A stretch of 64,000 nucleotides of DNA from Cellvibrionaceae bacterium (GCA_021151695.1 JAGKWU010000002.1:248001-312000); one strand, 5' to 3'. Counted from the stretch's first letter, positions 7,001 through 16,604 are shown. Made by a program: numbers and translations. The notes: generated by a model not told the origin, from the letters alone.

Positions 7001-8599
7001 CTGCGCTGCAAAATTCATCGGCACCAGAATAGTGTCGCGTGCAACGCTGGATTTATTTGGGTAATCCAGCGAGAAGTGCAAGCCGCGGCTCTCTTTGCGG
7101 TCGAGTGCCGAGCGGATAATTAACTCTGCAACCGTAGCCAGGTTGCGTAACTCAATCAAATCGCTGCTCACTTTGTAATTGCTGTAGTACTCGGCAATTT
7201 CGCGCTTGAGTAATTTGATGCGATGCGATGCTCGCGCCAGGCGTTTACCGGTGCGCACTATGCCCACGTAGTCCCACATAAAGCGGCGCAGCTCGTCCCA
7301 GTTGTGCGAGATAACCACGTCTTCATCCGAGTCGGTCACGCGCGAGGTGTCCCACTGGCGCGAGCTGTCGGGCGTGTTGATGTGTGGTAAATCAGCAATA
7401 ATTTTTTGGCCTGCCGACTGGGCATAGACAACACATTCCAGCAGCGAGTTACTGGCCAAGCGATTGGCACCGTGCAAGCCGGTGAACGAGGTCTCGCCAA
7501 TGGCGTAAAGATTTTTCAGGTCGGTTTGGCCATTGGTATCTACCACTATACCGCCGCAGGTGTAGTGAGCGGCGGGTACGACCGGGATGGGCTCTTTGGT
7601 GATGTCTATGCCCAATTCCAGGCAGCGCGAATAAACCGTAGGGAAATGCTCCTGAATAAACTCTGGTGTTTTGTGGCTGATATCCAGATACAGGCAATCT
7701 GCACCCAGGCGCTTCATTTCATGGTCGATGGCGCGGGCCACTATGTCGCGTGGCGCCAGTTCCTCGCGCTCGTCAAAACGATCCATAAAGCGCTCGCCAC
7801 TCGGCAGGCGCAGTACCGCGCCTTCGCCGCGCAATGCCTCGCTGATCAAAAAGTTTTTAGTGGACGCGTGGTACAGGCAGGTGGGATGGAACTGATTGAA
7901 TTCCATATTGGCCACCCGGCAGCCGGCGCGCCAGGCCATGGCGATACCGTCACCGCTGGCGCCATCGAGGTTAGTCGTATAGAGATAAACTTTACTGGCG
8001 CCGCCCGTAGCGAGCACCACCACTTTTGCCTGGAAGACATGTACTTGCTCGGTAGTGTTATTCAGCACGTAGGCGCCGGTGCAGCGCAGTTTGCGCGAGT
8101 CAGCGTCAGCCTGGGTGATGAGGTTAACGGCTATGTGATCCTCAAACACTTCAATGTTGGGCTGTTGTAAAGTCTGTTCGATCAGTGTGCTGTGTACCGC
8201 ACGGCCAGTGGCGTCTGCGCTGTGAATAATGCGTCTATGGCTGTGGCCGCCTTCTTTGGTGAGGTGATAGTCCTGGGTGCCGTTGTCGCGGGTGAAACTC
8301 ACACCCTGGTCGATCAGCCAATCGATGGCGGCTTTACTGTTTTCCACGGTAAAGCGGACAGCATCTTCATGGCAGAGACCGGCACCGGCGACCAGCGTGT
8401 CAGCCACGTGGGCATCAATGGAGTCCTGATCATCAAGTACTGCGGCTATACCGCCCTGTGCAAACCACGTGGAGCCCTGGTTGAGCGCATTTTTGCTCAG
8501 CACGGCCACGCGGGCGTGGCGGGCAAGGCTCAGGGCGAGGGTCAAGCCGGCAGCGCCGGAGCCTATAACAAGTACGTCGTGAGAAAAAGATTGGGTCAT
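6974..8599 (-). CDS. nadB: L-aspartate oxidase
   Basis: 541-residue FAD enzyme oxidising L-aspartate to iminoaspartate, the first step of bacterial de novo NAD synthesis. The Rossmann FAD motif is at the N-terminus (VLVIGSGAAGLTLALSLA), followed by 'GSTWFAQGGIAAV' and 'HGANRLASNSLLECVVY', both typical of NadB rather than SdhA/FrdA. I chose ATG 8599 (MTQSFSHDVLVIGSG); the upstream 23 codons are unconserved. It is divergent from rpoE, the gene order seen in many gammaproteobacteria. Its last codons fall in a 20-bp tandem repeat. NadA and NadC are not in this window. Confidence 0.97.
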   Translation of the reverse strand: MTQSFSHDVLVIGSGAAGLTLALSLARHARVAVLSKNALNQGSTWFAQGGIAAVLDDQDSIDAHVADTLVAGAGLCHEDAVRFTVENSKAAIDWLIDQGVSFTRDNGTQDYHLTKEGGHSHRRIIHSADATGRAVHSTLIEQTLQQPNIEVFEDHIAVNLITQADADSRKLRCTGAYVLNNTTEQVHVFQAKVVVLATGGASKVYLYTTNLDGASGDGIAMAWRAGCRVANMEFNQFHPTCLYHASTKNFLISEALRGEGAVLRLPSGERFMDRFDEREELAPRDIVARAIDHEMKRLGADCLYLDISHKTPEFIQEHFPTVYSRCLELGIDITKEPIPVVPAAHYTCGGIVVDTNGQTDLKNLYAIGETSFTGLHGANRLASNSLLECVVYAQSAGQKIIADLPHINTPDSSRQWDTSRVTDSDEDVVISHNWDELRRFMWDYVGIVRTGKRLARASHRIKLLKREIAEYYSNYKVSSDLIELRNLATVAELIIRSALDRKESRGLHFSLDYPNKSSVARDTILVPMNFAAQDVVVSKEM

Positions 8600-8703
8600 G
8601 GATCTGTCTACACACAAGAAAACAACCTGAATTGGCGGCAGTATATACAAGCTGTAAGGTGCGGTCATGCAGCAGCTGGGCTAAACTGGGCTCTGGCGGC
8701 GTT

Positions 8704-8731
8704 GGAACTTTTATAGGGCCTGCCAGTCCAT
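8704..8731 (+). promoter_or_regulatory. Sigma-E-type promoter of rpoE (autoregulation)
   Basis: GGAACTT (8704-8710) exactly matches the sigma-E -35 consensus. A 16-bp spacer is followed by TCCAT (8727-8731) at the -10 position, about 130 bp before the rpoE start. The spacer ends in GCCAG-TC, as does the similar motif upstream of mucD. Confidence 0.6.
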
Positions 8732-8863
8732 GGCGGCAGTTAAATAATTAATTGAACGCCCATGACGAATAATTTGCAGCACAAACCGATGGCCGCCCAG
8801 GCTATATCGGCAAAGTTGGATGGTCTTGACGCAACCGGGCGTCGGACGCTTGAGGGGTTAATA

Positions 8864-9454
8864 ATGACAGCGCAACAAGCGCCTGATGTCGATGTCGATC
8901 AAAAACTAGTAGAACGTGTGCAAAAGGGCGATAAGCGTGCTTTTGATTTATTAGTATTAAAGTATCAGCATAAAATTTTTGCCGTGATCAGCCGGTTTAT
9001 CCGCGATCACGCCGAAGTGCAAGACGTAGCCCAGGATGCGTTTATCAAAGCTTATCGCGCCCTGCCCAATTTCCGCGGTGAAAGTGCCTTTTACACCTGG
9101 ATGTATCGCATTGCTATCAATACCGCCAAGAACTATCTGGTCGCTCGCAATCGTCGTCCGCCCGCCAGTGATCTGGAGGTTGAGGATGCTGAGTTCTATC
9201 CGGGTAATGATGCCATCCACGAGATGAACACCCCCGAGCGCAACCTGCTGCGCGATGAGTTGCATGGTGTTATCGACCAGGCCTTTAAAGATCTGCCTGA
9301 TGATTTGCGTATGGCGGTAACCTTGCGTGAGATTGATGGTCTGAGCTATGAAGAGATTGCCGAAGCCATGGATTGTCCCATAGGCACGGTGCGTTCACGC
9401 ATCTTCCGCGCGCGCGAGGCAATCGACAAAAAGATCCAGCCTCTTATCCAATAG
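8864..9454 (+). CDS. rpoE: RNA polymerase sigma factor RpoE (AlgU/sigma-22 type)
   Basis: 196-residue group 4 (ECF) sigma factor controlling the envelope-stress response. Region 2 contains 'LVLKYQHKIFAVISRFIRDHAEVQDVAQDAFIKAYRALPNFRGESAFYTWMYRIA' in outline (from about residue 30), and region 4 contains 'LREIDGLSYEEIAEAMDCPIGTVRSRIFRAREAI'. I chose ATG 8864 because a GAGGGG ribosome binding site lies 7 bp upstream and the protein then starts like other RpoE/AlgU proteins. An in-frame ATG at 8762 would add 34 residues not found in the family. It heads the rpoE-rseA-rseB-rseC cluster. RseA should hold it at the membrane until regulated proteolysis. Confidence 0.97.
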   Translation: MTAQQAPDVDVDQKLVERVQKGDKRAFDLLVLKYQHKIFAVISRFIRDHAEVQDVAQDAFIKAYRALPNFRGESAFYTWMYRIAINTAKNYLVARNRRPPASDLEVEDAEFYPGNDAIHEMNTPERNLLRDELHGVIDQAFKDLPDDLRMAVTLREIDGLSYEEIAEAMDCPIGTVRSRIFRAREAIDKKIQPLIQ

Positions 9455-9569
9455 CGCCTCTATAGAGAGTGGATTAACAGCAAAACGAGTCAAATTGAGT
9501 AGAAGGGTAACCCCTGATGAGGCGAGCAACGGGTTTCGCCTAAATAAGCAAAAATTGTGAAACTTTCGA

Positions 9570-9597
9570 TGAACCTTTTTTGGGGCCTCAGGTCGTA
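9570..9597 (+). promoter_or_regulatory. Possible second sigma-E-like promoter before rseA
   Basis: TGAACCT (9570-9576), a 16-bp spacer and TCGTA (9593-9597) repeat the architecture seen before rpoE and mucD, but the -35 is off consensus. It lies in an unusually long 260-bp gap between rpoE and rseA, where no reading frame is supported. Confidence 0.3.
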
Positions 9598-9714
9598 AAG
9601 TCAGCAATTGTGATAGACCGCTTCTGGTTGCTTCCGCTGTATAAAGCAACTGTGTAAGGCAGTCTTACCTTTAACCGCTACATTTTTACTTAACACCGCT
9701 ACAGGTAATTTTTC

Positions 9715-10419
9715 ATGAGTGAGCACAAGCCCGCGCAACCTCTCGCCGAAACCCTGTCGGCCCTGGTGGATAACCAGGCTACAGAGCTGGAGTTGATGAG
9801 AATTTTGAAAGCCAGCGAGCAGGATGTGGAGTTAAAAGCGGCTTGGGCACGCTATCAATTGGCAGGTTCAATCCTGCGCGGTGAGCAGATTTCAGTTGCT
9901 CCTACCGATTTTGCAGCGCGTTTGAGTGCGGCTATTGATGCAGAAGATGTTCATGATGCTTCTGCGCCCGGTACTGTCAGTGGCTCGGTAACTGCAAAAA
10001 ACCAACAGGGTTGGCTCTATAACCTTGGTCGAGTGGCGCTGGTGGCGTCAGTGGCTGGCGGTATGATCCTGGGGGTAAACCAATTTTCAGCGGGCAGTCG
10101 CCAAACTACTGAGTTGGCAGTGAGTACGCAGGCTGCACCGGCACCAGCAGATGCATCTGTATCTTTGCCTTCTGGTCTTACATCTCCGCTTAATACTCGC
10201 ACTGTGGCGTTGCAAAGTGGTTATGAGACTCGTCCTCAGGAAAATCGCCGGGTGATGTTCCAGCCGCGTCAATCTGGTAATGCCACGCCCGTGGTATCAG
10301 ATGAAGAAGTGACTCGCTATGTAAACCAGATGATGCAAGCTCACTCGGATAATGCCGCTATGAATGCAGGGCAAGGTGTATTACCTTACGCACGTGTGAT
10401 CATGACGGATGAAGAGTAA
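9715..10419 (+). CDS. rseA: Anti-sigma-E factor RseA (MucA-like)
   Basis: 234 residues. The N-terminal cytoplasmic part (about 10-75, 'ETLSALVDNQATELELMRIL') matches the RseA/MucA sigma-binding domain. One membrane helix follows at about 102-122 (LGRVALVASVAGGMILGV), then a periplasmic tail rich in A, P and S that would bind RseB and be cut by DegS. This single-pass inside-out topology is typical. Downstream rseB starts 3 bp after the stop. Envelope stress should trigger sequential proteolysis and RpoE release; no degS is in the window. Confidence 0.93.
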   Translation: MSEHKPAQPLAETLSALVDNQATELELMRILKASEQDVELKAAWARYQLAGSILRGEQISVAPTDFAARLSAAIDAEDVHDASAPGTVSGSVTAKNQQGWLYNLGRVALVASVAGGMILGVNQFSAGSRQTTELAVSTQAAPAPADASVSLPSGLTSPLNTRTVALQSGYETRPQENRRVMFQPRQSGNATPVVSDEEVTRYVNQMMQAHSDNAAMNAGQGVLPYARVIMTDEE

Positions 10420-10422
10420 ACC

Positions 10423-11397
10423 ATGCAGAAACTCAACTTGTGGTTGTGTGCTGGCGCTATGCTGGCCACAACCGCAACCTCTCAAGCCCTGACCCAATCG
10501 TCCAGTCCAGCTGTCCCCGAAACTAACCCCGCTCACGTTCAAAGCCTGCTCGCTAAAATGTCGCAAGTACCGGCGCATTTGAATTACCGTGGCACCTTTA
10601 CCTATCAAAACCAAAACAGTATTGGCTTACAGAGCTTTAGTGTTGAGCATTGGGTTGAGAATGGTCAGGAGCACGACCGACTGCTTTTGCTCAACGGACC
10701 CGAGCGCGCCATAGTGCGTGACGGTCAGCCTATAGATTGCAAAGCAATGGGCGACAAATTATTGCAAGGCAGTTTTGCCAGCATTGGCGGTGCGCTATCT
10801 AAATTGGGAGATTTTTACCAATTTGAAATGCGCAGTCCCGAGCGCGTAGCAGGGCGCAATGCGCAGGTGCTGCAAGTGATCCCCAAGGATCTCTATCGCT
10901 ATGCCTATATCTTGAGTATTGATGAAGAGACAGGACTGGTACTTAAGTCCTGGCTTATTGATGAAACTGCACGCCCGATGGAGCGCTACCAGTTCGTATC
11001 CATAGAGCTCAACCCTGACGTCAATCAATTAAGTAAAGCCAAAGCCTCTGTGCATCAGCGGAAGGCGGTGGCGGATGTCACCAGCTGTAATCCAACTTCA
11101 GTACAGAAGCCATCCTCCTGGTTGGTGAAGTGGATTCCTCCCGGCTTTGCCTTTGCTGGTGAGCGCAAGCTGACTAATGGCCAGGATATGTTGATGTACA
11201 CCGATGGTTTGACCACGTTTAGTATCTTCCTTGAGCCCACCACCAGTTTTGTACCTGAAGGTACAGGTCGGCGCGGCGCTACACTTGCCTATATGTCCCG
11301 CCTGATTTACAACAACACTATTTACCGGGTGAGTGTTGTGGGCGAAATTCCTGTTATCGCTGCCCACGAAATAGCGCAAAATATAGCTGGATATTAA
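10423..11397 (+). CDS. rseB: Sigma-E regulatory protein RseB (MucB-like)
   Basis: 324 residues with an N-terminal signal peptide (about 1-22, 'LCAGAMLATTATSQA'). The mature N-terminal domain (about 37-200) is the LolA/LolB-like fold of MucB, starting 'LLAKMSQVPAHLNYRGTF'. The C-terminal domain (about 225-324) ends with the conserved 'GEIPVIAAHEIAQNI' pattern. The periplasmic protein shields RseA from DegS and senses mislocalised lipids or LPS. It starts 3 bp after rseA, so the two are almost certainly co-translated. Confidence 0.94.
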   Translation: MQKLNLWLCAGAMLATTATSQALTQSSSPAVPETNPAHVQSLLAKMSQVPAHLNYRGTFTYQNQNSIGLQSFSVEHWVENGQEHDRLLLLNGPERAIVRDGQPIDCKAMGDKLLQGSFASIGGALSKLGDFYQFEMRSPERVAGRNAQVLQVIPKDLYRYAYILSIDEETGLVLKSWLIDETARPMERYQFVSIELNPDVNQLSKAKASVHQRKAVADVTSCNPTSVQKPSSWLVKWIPPGFAFAGERKLTNGQDMLMYTDGLTTFSIFLEPTTSFVPEGTGRRGATLAYMSRLIYNNTIYRVSVVGEIPVIAAHEIAQNIAGY

Positions 11398-11449
11398 TCC
11401 GGCTATAAACCCTCTTTTTTAATAAAACGCCCTCATTCACAGGTCTTAT

Positions 11450-11923
11450 ATGATTCTCGAGACGGGTCGCATCCTGGCCATTGAGCCCAAGGGGCTGTGG
11501 GTGGAAACGCTTCAGCGTTCTGCCTGCGGCTCCTGTCAGGCGCAAAAAGGTTGTGGCCAGCGGTTGCTTGCCTCGGTAGGCGCTAATGCGTCTTATCTCT
11601 GGGTGCTATTGGATGGTAGCGATGCGGCGAATTATCGCTTGGGGGATGAGGTGCAGATTGGTGTTCCTGAGGATGTCATCGCCAAAGGCGCGCTGCTGGT
11701 TTATCTGGTACCGCTGATTGCCATGATGGTGGCGGTTATTCTGGCGCATAGCCAGGCGATGAGAGATGGCGCTACCGCTGTCTGCGCGCTAGGCGGCCTG
11801 TTGCTGGGGGCGGCTATTGTACGCGTGAGAAGCTGGCAGATCCGCTTTGATACTCGCCTGCAGCCCGTTTTGGTGGACGCGCAAGTATCGGTGCGTGTAA
11901 TTCAATCCTGCGAGGCTGATTAG
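11450..11923 (+). CDS. rseC: RseC/MucC-family membrane protein
   Basis: 157 residues. The N-terminal cytoplasmic part carries the conserved cysteine cluster CGSCQAQKGCG (residues about 24-34), then two adjacent membrane helices (about 80-98 and 103-121). The family is linked to reduction of SoxR and to the RpoE system; the exact biochemical role is not settled. It is the last of the four-gene sigma-E cluster and is followed 4 bp later by arfB. Confidence 0.92.
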   Translation: MILETGRILAIEPKGLWVETLQRSACGSCQAQKGCGQRLLASVGANASYLWVLLDGSDAANYRLGDEVQIGVPEDVIAKGALLVYLVPLIAMMVAVILAHSQAMRDGATAVCALGGLLLGAAIVRVRSWQIRFDTRLQPVLVDAQVSVRVIQSCEAD

Positions 11924-11927
11924 GCTT

Positions 11928-12344
11928 ATGCTGAGGATCAATGCCCAGGTACAAATTCCCCTGCATGAAATTGAAATTACCGCCATGCGCGCGCAGGGCG
12001 CCGGGGGACAAAACGTCAATAAGGTGTCTAGTGCGATACATTTGCGTTTCGATATCCCTAATTCATCGTTGAACGAATTTTGTAAATCCAGACTACTGGA
12101 GCTGGATGACAAACGCATTTCAAATGATGGTGTTTTGATCATTAAAGCCCAGCGGTTTAGAACACAAGAGCAAAACCGGGCCGATGCTTTGTTGCGGTTG
12201 CAGGATATAGTGGTCGATGCAATTCAGGTCAATAAAACCCGCTATGCCACCAAGCCTACTTACAGCGCCAGACAAAAGCGCATGGACGGTAAAAGTATCC
12301 GCGCAACTATCAAATCTTCTCGTGCAAAAATAATCCTTGAGTGA
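11928..12344 (+). CDS. arfB: Alternative ribosome-rescue factor B (YaeJ, codon-independent release factor)
   Basis: 138 residues. The catalytic GGQ motif (residues 26-28 in 'GAGGQNVNKVSSAIHL') is that of class I release factors, and a basic C-terminal tail (about 105-138, rich in K and R) is used by ArfB to sense an empty mRNA channel. It hydrolyses peptidyl-tRNA on ribosomes stalled at mRNA ends. Lacking codon-recognition domains, it is not RF1/RF2. It begins 4 bp after rseC and so probably shares the stress operon's transcript. Confidence 0.94.
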   Translation: MLRINAQVQIPLHEIEITAMRAQGAGGQNVNKVSSAIHLRFDIPNSSLNEFCKSRLLELDDKRISNDGVLIIKAQRFRTQEQNRADALLRLQDIVVDAIQVNKTRYATKPTYSARQKRMDGKSIRATIKSSRAKIILE

Positions 12345-12430
12345 TTGTCTTTATCCTGTTTTTTTACCAGCTCACGTCATCTCATCGCAAGATAGCGAGC
12401 TGATAAAAATGTTGCGCGGCATTTTTAGCA

Positions 12431-13492
12431 TTACTTTGCCAACGCCGTCCGGGAAAAGTTCACATCCGAGAGAGTGGAATCGCGCCATAAATTTTTCTGC
12501 AGCTCGGCAAAGTTTTCGCCGCCAGTTTCCAGCAACCAATCAACCAGTGCTGTAGAAACATCGGGAAATATAACCGGAGCTGGTTTCATCAGCGGTAACC
12601 AGCGGCCTATGGCAGCCTCGCTCAATACATTTGTGGCAGAGCCATAACCTAATTGCGTTAACGCCAATGCATTGGAGGCTTGCTCCATTTGCCCGGCAAC
12701 TGGCTGCACCAGAAGTTTTTTGCCCAATTGAATAGCTTCGCTAGGCAATTCAAAACCCGCACTGCAAATAACGCCTTCGCAGCGATGCAAGTCTTTCTGG
12801 AAACCTTCGCGTGAAAACGGCCTTACATGTATATGGCCATAGTCGATTGGTTGCGGGACGTTTTGGTAAACATAAAATTGGTAATCTGGAAATTTGCGCA
12901 GCTGCGGCAAAATATCGTCCAGTCCGGCGAAGGGCAGATACACCAGATAATGTTTGTGCAGCGAATCGTTGGGGTAGTGCGATGCTTCAACCAGCGGAGG
13001 CAATATAGGTTGGTTGAAGTGATGCCAGTGTAATCCAATCGGTTGGGTTACAGGTGCAAAGTTATGCATAAACCAATCGGTGACCAGATTGTTATTTTTT
13101 TTAGGAATTTTATGCAGGAATGCATTCTGGTGCGAAATACCTATAACATTTTTGCCTGCGCGTTTGGCTGCATGAGCGGACACAGGTTCGAAATCGTTGA
13201 TGATTAAGTCATAGCCTTCAACATTCACTTTTTTAATGTCGTCGTTCAGTTGTTTTAAATTTGCTTGCAGAGCTGTTTGCAAATAAAGAATGCGGCCGCT
13301 TTTTACGGCGAAGGTGAGCCCGCGATAGGATTGGAAATCGCCGAAGGCTTCCATATCAAAAAAATCAGTGCGTGGTCTGCCTGAAAACACCCAGTCGACG
13401 TGAACTCCTTTTGCTGCAAACGCTTTGGCCATAATGCGCGCACGTGTGATATGGCCATTACCTGTTCCCTGAACACCGTAAAGTATTTTCAT
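12431..13492 (-). CDS. Glycosyltransferase, MJ1255/VC2487 type
   Basis: 353-residue GT-B-fold protein. The N-terminus 'MKILYGVQGTGNGHITRARIMAKAF' in outline has the glycine-rich acceptor-side loop. The C-terminal half has 'VICSAGFELPSEAIQLGKKLLVQP' and 'QMEQASNALAL', the UDP-sugar-binding region of MurG/MGT-like enzymes. This architecture is the uncharacterised MJ1255/VC2487 family; acceptor and donor are unknown. No signal peptide or membrane helix is evident. It stands alone, divergent from dgkA. Confidence 0.8.
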   Translation of the reverse strand: MKILYGVQGTGNGHITRARIMAKAFAAKGVHVDWVFSGRPRTDFFDMEAFGDFQSYRGLTFAVKSGRILYLQTALQANLKQLNDDIKKVNVEGYDLIINDFEPVSAHAAKRAGKNVIGISHQNAFLHKIPKKNNNLVTDWFMHNFAPVTQPIGLHWHHFNQPILPPLVEASHYPNDSLHKHYLVYLPFAGLDDILPQLRKFPDYQFYVYQNVPQPIDYGHIHVRPFSREGFQKDLHRCEGVICSAGFELPSEAIQLGKKLLVQPVAGQMEQASNALALTQLGYGSATNVLSEAAIGRWLPLMKPAPVIFPDVSTALVDWLLETGGENFAELQKNLWRDSTLSDVNFSRTALAK

Positions 13493-13781
13493 AGTCGAAA
13501 CCTTGTGAGTGGAAATTCATTCGACTTGGCAACTGCAGGGCATCAATTTTTCTGTTGCGCTTACGCTGCAAAAAAACTGTCATATTTGCATCCAAAAATA
13601 TCCCCTTGCTCGCGCTCGGAAAGGTGGACGCAGATGCAAAAAATCTTCATCATGCCGGCCTGCGAACAGGAAGCTTTGCCAAGTTCTGCAAAGCAGAAAT
13701 AACATGCATATGTGACTCTTGCGTGAAACGCATATGAATTAACTGTGACAGCCGGTCACCCGAAAATTTGTGGAGAATCTG

Positions 13782-14159
13782 ATGAGTAAACCTGGAAAAA
13801 CTGGCATTCCCCGCATCATTGATGCCTTTGGTTATTCCATGAAAGGCTTTGCGGCGGCTTGGGAATTTGAGGCGGCGTTTCGCCAGGAAGTGGTATTGGG
13901 TTTGATCTTGTTGCCCTGCTCGTTTTGGCTGGCGACCAATCACATTGAATTGATCCTGTTGCTGGCGAGTATCTTTTGGGTATGGATGGCTGAGCTGGCC
14001 AACTCAGCGGTAGAGGCGGTGGTGGATCGTACTGGCTCCGAGCGCCATGAGCTGTCTGGTCGGGCGAAGGATATAGGCTCGGCGCTGGTTTTTGTCAGCC
14101 TGGTGCTTTTAGCCCTGGTGTGGGGAACTATTGCGGGCCACAGGTTTCTCTTTTCATAG
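13782..14159 (+). CDS. dgkA: Diacylglycerol kinase (DgkA)
   Basis: 125-residue integral membrane kinase with three predicted helices (about 39-56, 60-77, 100-118). It phosphorylates diacylglycerol left over from periplasmic glucan and LPS modification. The signature 'ELANSAVEAVVDRTG' with catalytic Glu and Asp is present, as is the N-terminal 'GFAAAWEFEAAFRQE'. I chose ATG 13782, 7-8 bp after GGAG, over the in-frame GTG 13770. Confidence 0.95.
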   Translation: MSKPGKTGIPRIIDAFGYSMKGFAAAWEFEAAFRQEVVLGLILLPCSFWLATNHIELILLLASIFWVWMAELANSAVEAVVDRTGSERHELSGRAKDIGSALVFVSLVLLALVWGTIAGHRFLFS

Positions 14160-14389
14160 GGCCTGACGGGATTCCGACTAGCCTGGTTTTGAACAAGTCT
14201 TTCTATAGCGCAGTGTGTTTGCCCTGCGTTTTTCTTTTTTTATCGATGTGGTTTTGATGACCTCTCCACTCGATATAATCATTTTCTTATTTGAATAAAT
14301 TTTAGCCTGTAAAATCATTTTTCGATTGTGCTTGTCTGGCTTTTGGAGTAAATTAGCGTCATTGTTTATTTATCATATTTATATGGACA

Positions 14390-15445
14390 ATGGCTAACAT
14401 GAGCAACGACAAGTTTTCGGTCAATGAACACACCCACAGACGTTATAACCCTTTGCTGGGGGAGTGGCTGCTGATTTCACCCCATCGCACCAAGCGTCCC
14501 TGGCAGGGCCAGCAAGAGGCCAATCAATGGCCGGAAAGTGCCCCCCATGATCCCAATTGCTATTTATGTCCTGGCAATAAGCGCGTTGGGGGCGAGCTGA
14601 ACCCTGCCTATAAAACCACTTATGTGTTTACCAATGATTTTGCGGCCTTGATGCCTTCTGTGCCCGATGCGCCGGCGTCGGCTGATCCGCTGTTCCAGAT
14701 AGAAGCGGAGCAGGGCACCAGTCGTGTTATCTGTTTCTCGCCCGACCATAGCAAAACTCTGCCGCTGCTGAATGATGAAGAGATTTTGGCGGTGGTGAAG
14801 ACCTGGATGGCGGAAGCGGCTGATCTCGGCAAAAGCTATCCCTCCGTGCAGATTTTTGAAAACAAAGGCGCGGTGATGGGGTGCTCCAACCCCCATCCAC
14901 ACGGTCAGATTTGGGCGCAAACCGGCATGCCTACGTTGGTGCAAAAAGAAGACGATCACCAGCGAGACTTTCACCAACAGCAAGGTAAATCCCTGTTGCT
15001 GGACTATGCCCACAAAGAAATAGCCGCTCGTGAACGTGTGGTTGTCGAAAATGACGATTGGGTTGTAGTTGTACCTTTCTGGGCGGCCTGGCCCTTCGAA
15101 ACCCTGTTGCTGCCCAAAGCGGCGCGCGCGCGTATTACAGAATTGACGGAGACCGAACAGGTCAGTTTGGGAGCGATCCTGCGCGATATCACGGCCCGTT
15201 ACGATAACCTGTTTGAGTGTTCATTTCCTTATTCCATGGGGTGGCATGGCGCGCCTTTTAGTGCTGAAGATGCCAGCCATTGGCAACTGCATGCCCACTT
15301 TTATCCACCCTTATTGCGCAGCGCGAGCGTACGCAAATTTATGGTGGGCTATGAAATGCTGGCGGAGCCCCAGCGCGATTTATCCCCGGAGCAGGCCGCT
15401 GAACGCTTGCGTCAACAAACTCCAGTCCATTTTCGCTTGAGGTAA
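14390..15445 (+). CDS. galT: Galactose-1-phosphate uridylyltransferase
   Basis: 351-residue Leloir enzyme exchanging UMP between UDP-glucose and galactose-1-phosphate. The HIT-type active site HPHGQIW is present, with H169 and H171 (H171 the expected nucleophile), and the N-terminal zinc-type 'CYLCPGNKR' is conserved. It sits 7 bp before galK. The start could also be ATG 14399; neither has a strong ribosome binding site. The 230 bp upstream is AT-rich, with no operator I can name. Confidence 0.96.
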   Translation: MANMSNDKFSVNEHTHRRYNPLLGEWLLISPHRTKRPWQGQQEANQWPESAPHDPNCYLCPGNKRVGGELNPAYKTTYVFTNDFAALMPSVPDAPASADPLFQIEAEQGTSRVICFSPDHSKTLPLLNDEEILAVVKTWMAEAADLGKSYPSVQIFENKGAVMGCSNPHPHGQIWAQTGMPTLVQKEDDHQRDFHQQQGKSLLLDYAHKEIAARERVVVENDDWVVVVPFWAAWPFETLLLPKAARARITELTETEQVSLGAILRDITARYDNLFECSFPYSMGWHGAPFSAEDASHWQLHAHFYPPLLRSASVRKFMVGYEMLAEPQRDLSPEQAAERLRQQTPVHFRLR

Positions 15446-15452
15446 TTAACGA

Positions 15453-16604
15453 GTGAGCACATTACATAAAGAACAGCTCCAGGAATTTTTTGCGGCCGCT
15501 TATGGCCAACAACCTAGCCTGGTGGTGCAGGCTCCCGGACGTGTCAACCTGATTGGCGAACACACAGATTACAACGGTGGCTTTGTATTGCCTGCGGCAA
15601 TTAACTACAGCACCTGGATTGCTGCTGCTCCCCGCAGCGATCGCCAGCTGCAAGTCATCGCGCGCGATTTTGACAATCAGCGTGTGATTTTCAGCCTTGA
15701 TGAACCCATGCAGGCTGATGATTCAGCTTCCTGGTCTAACTATGTGCGCGGTGTGGTAGGCGAGCTGCAGAAGAAAGGCTACAAACTGGCTGGGGGCGAC
15801 CTCTATATCACCGGCAATGTACCTGCCGGTGCGGGTCTGAGCAGTTCGGCCTCCCTTGAAGTGGCGGTGGTGCGTGCGCTGACTGAGTTGAGTGGTGAGA
15901 TCATTGATCCTACGGATGCCGCGTTGGTGGGCCAGGCAGCGGAAAACAATTTTGTAGGCTGCAATTGCGGCATTATGGATCAGCTGATTTCCGCCCGTGG
16001 CGAAACCAGCAGCGCCTTGTTGATCGATTGTGAAGACCTTTCAACCCGCGCCGTTTCTATTCCGGCTGATTGGGAAATCCTGATCGTGCACAGCGGTGTA
16101 AAACGCGGCCTGGTTGAGAGCGAATACAATACCCGCCGTGCCCAGTGTGAAACCGCAGCAGCTTTCTTTGGCCAGCAAACTCTGCGCGGTGTGACTATCG
16201 ATCAGCTGCAATCCGCTGAAGGCAAACTGGACGCACTGAGCTTTCGTCGCGCGCGCCATGTGTTGACCGAAAATGCCCGCACCCTGCGCGCTGCCGATGC
16301 CTTGAGCGCCGGCGATATGCCGACCTTGATCAACGCTATGGCGGAATCCCACGCGTCTATGCGCGATGATTTCAATATCACCACTCCAGCTATTGATAGG
16401 CTGGTGCAAATACTGCAAACCGCTGGCAATGGCCAGGCGGGTGCGCGTATGACGGGCGGTGGTTTTGGTGGCTGTGTAGTGTCTATTGCGCCAGCGGCGG
16501 TGATTCCGCAGTTAATGAAAGCGGTGGAAGAGTTGTATCAGGCGGAAACCGGCTGTGTGCCTACCTTAATTCCCGCCAAAGCCAGCGCCGGTGCTTTTGC
16601 TTAA
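15453..16604 (+). CDS. galK: Galactokinase
   Basis: 383-residue GHMP kinase phosphorylating galactose at C1. The galactokinase signature 'GRVNLIGEHTDYNGGFVLP', the ATP-binding 'VPAGAGLSSSASLEV' and the C-terminal 'TGGGFGGCVVS' are intact. With galT it forms a two-gene operon for galactose entry into UDP-sugar metabolism, ending at a strong terminator. The start is GTG 15453. In a plant-wall-degrading relative this would use galactose from galactans or galactomannans, which is inference. Confidence 0.97.
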   Translation: MSTLHKEQLQEFFAAAYGQQPSLVVQAPGRVNLIGEHTDYNGGFVLPAAINYSTWIAAAPRSDRQLQVIARDFDNQRVIFSLDEPMQADDSASWSNYVRGVVGELQKKGYKLAGGDLYITGNVPAGAGLSSSASLEVAVVRALTELSGEIIDPTDAALVGQAAENNFVGCNCGIMDQLISARGETSSALLIDCEDLSTRAVSIPADWEILIVHSGVKRGLVESEYNTRRAQCETAAAFFGQQTLRGVTIDQLQSAEGKLDALSFRRARHVLTENARTLRAADALSAGDMPTLINAMAESHASMRDDFNITTPAIDRLVQILQTAGNGQAGARMTGGGFGGCVVSIAPAAVIPQLMKAVEELYQAETGCVPTLIPAKASAGAFA

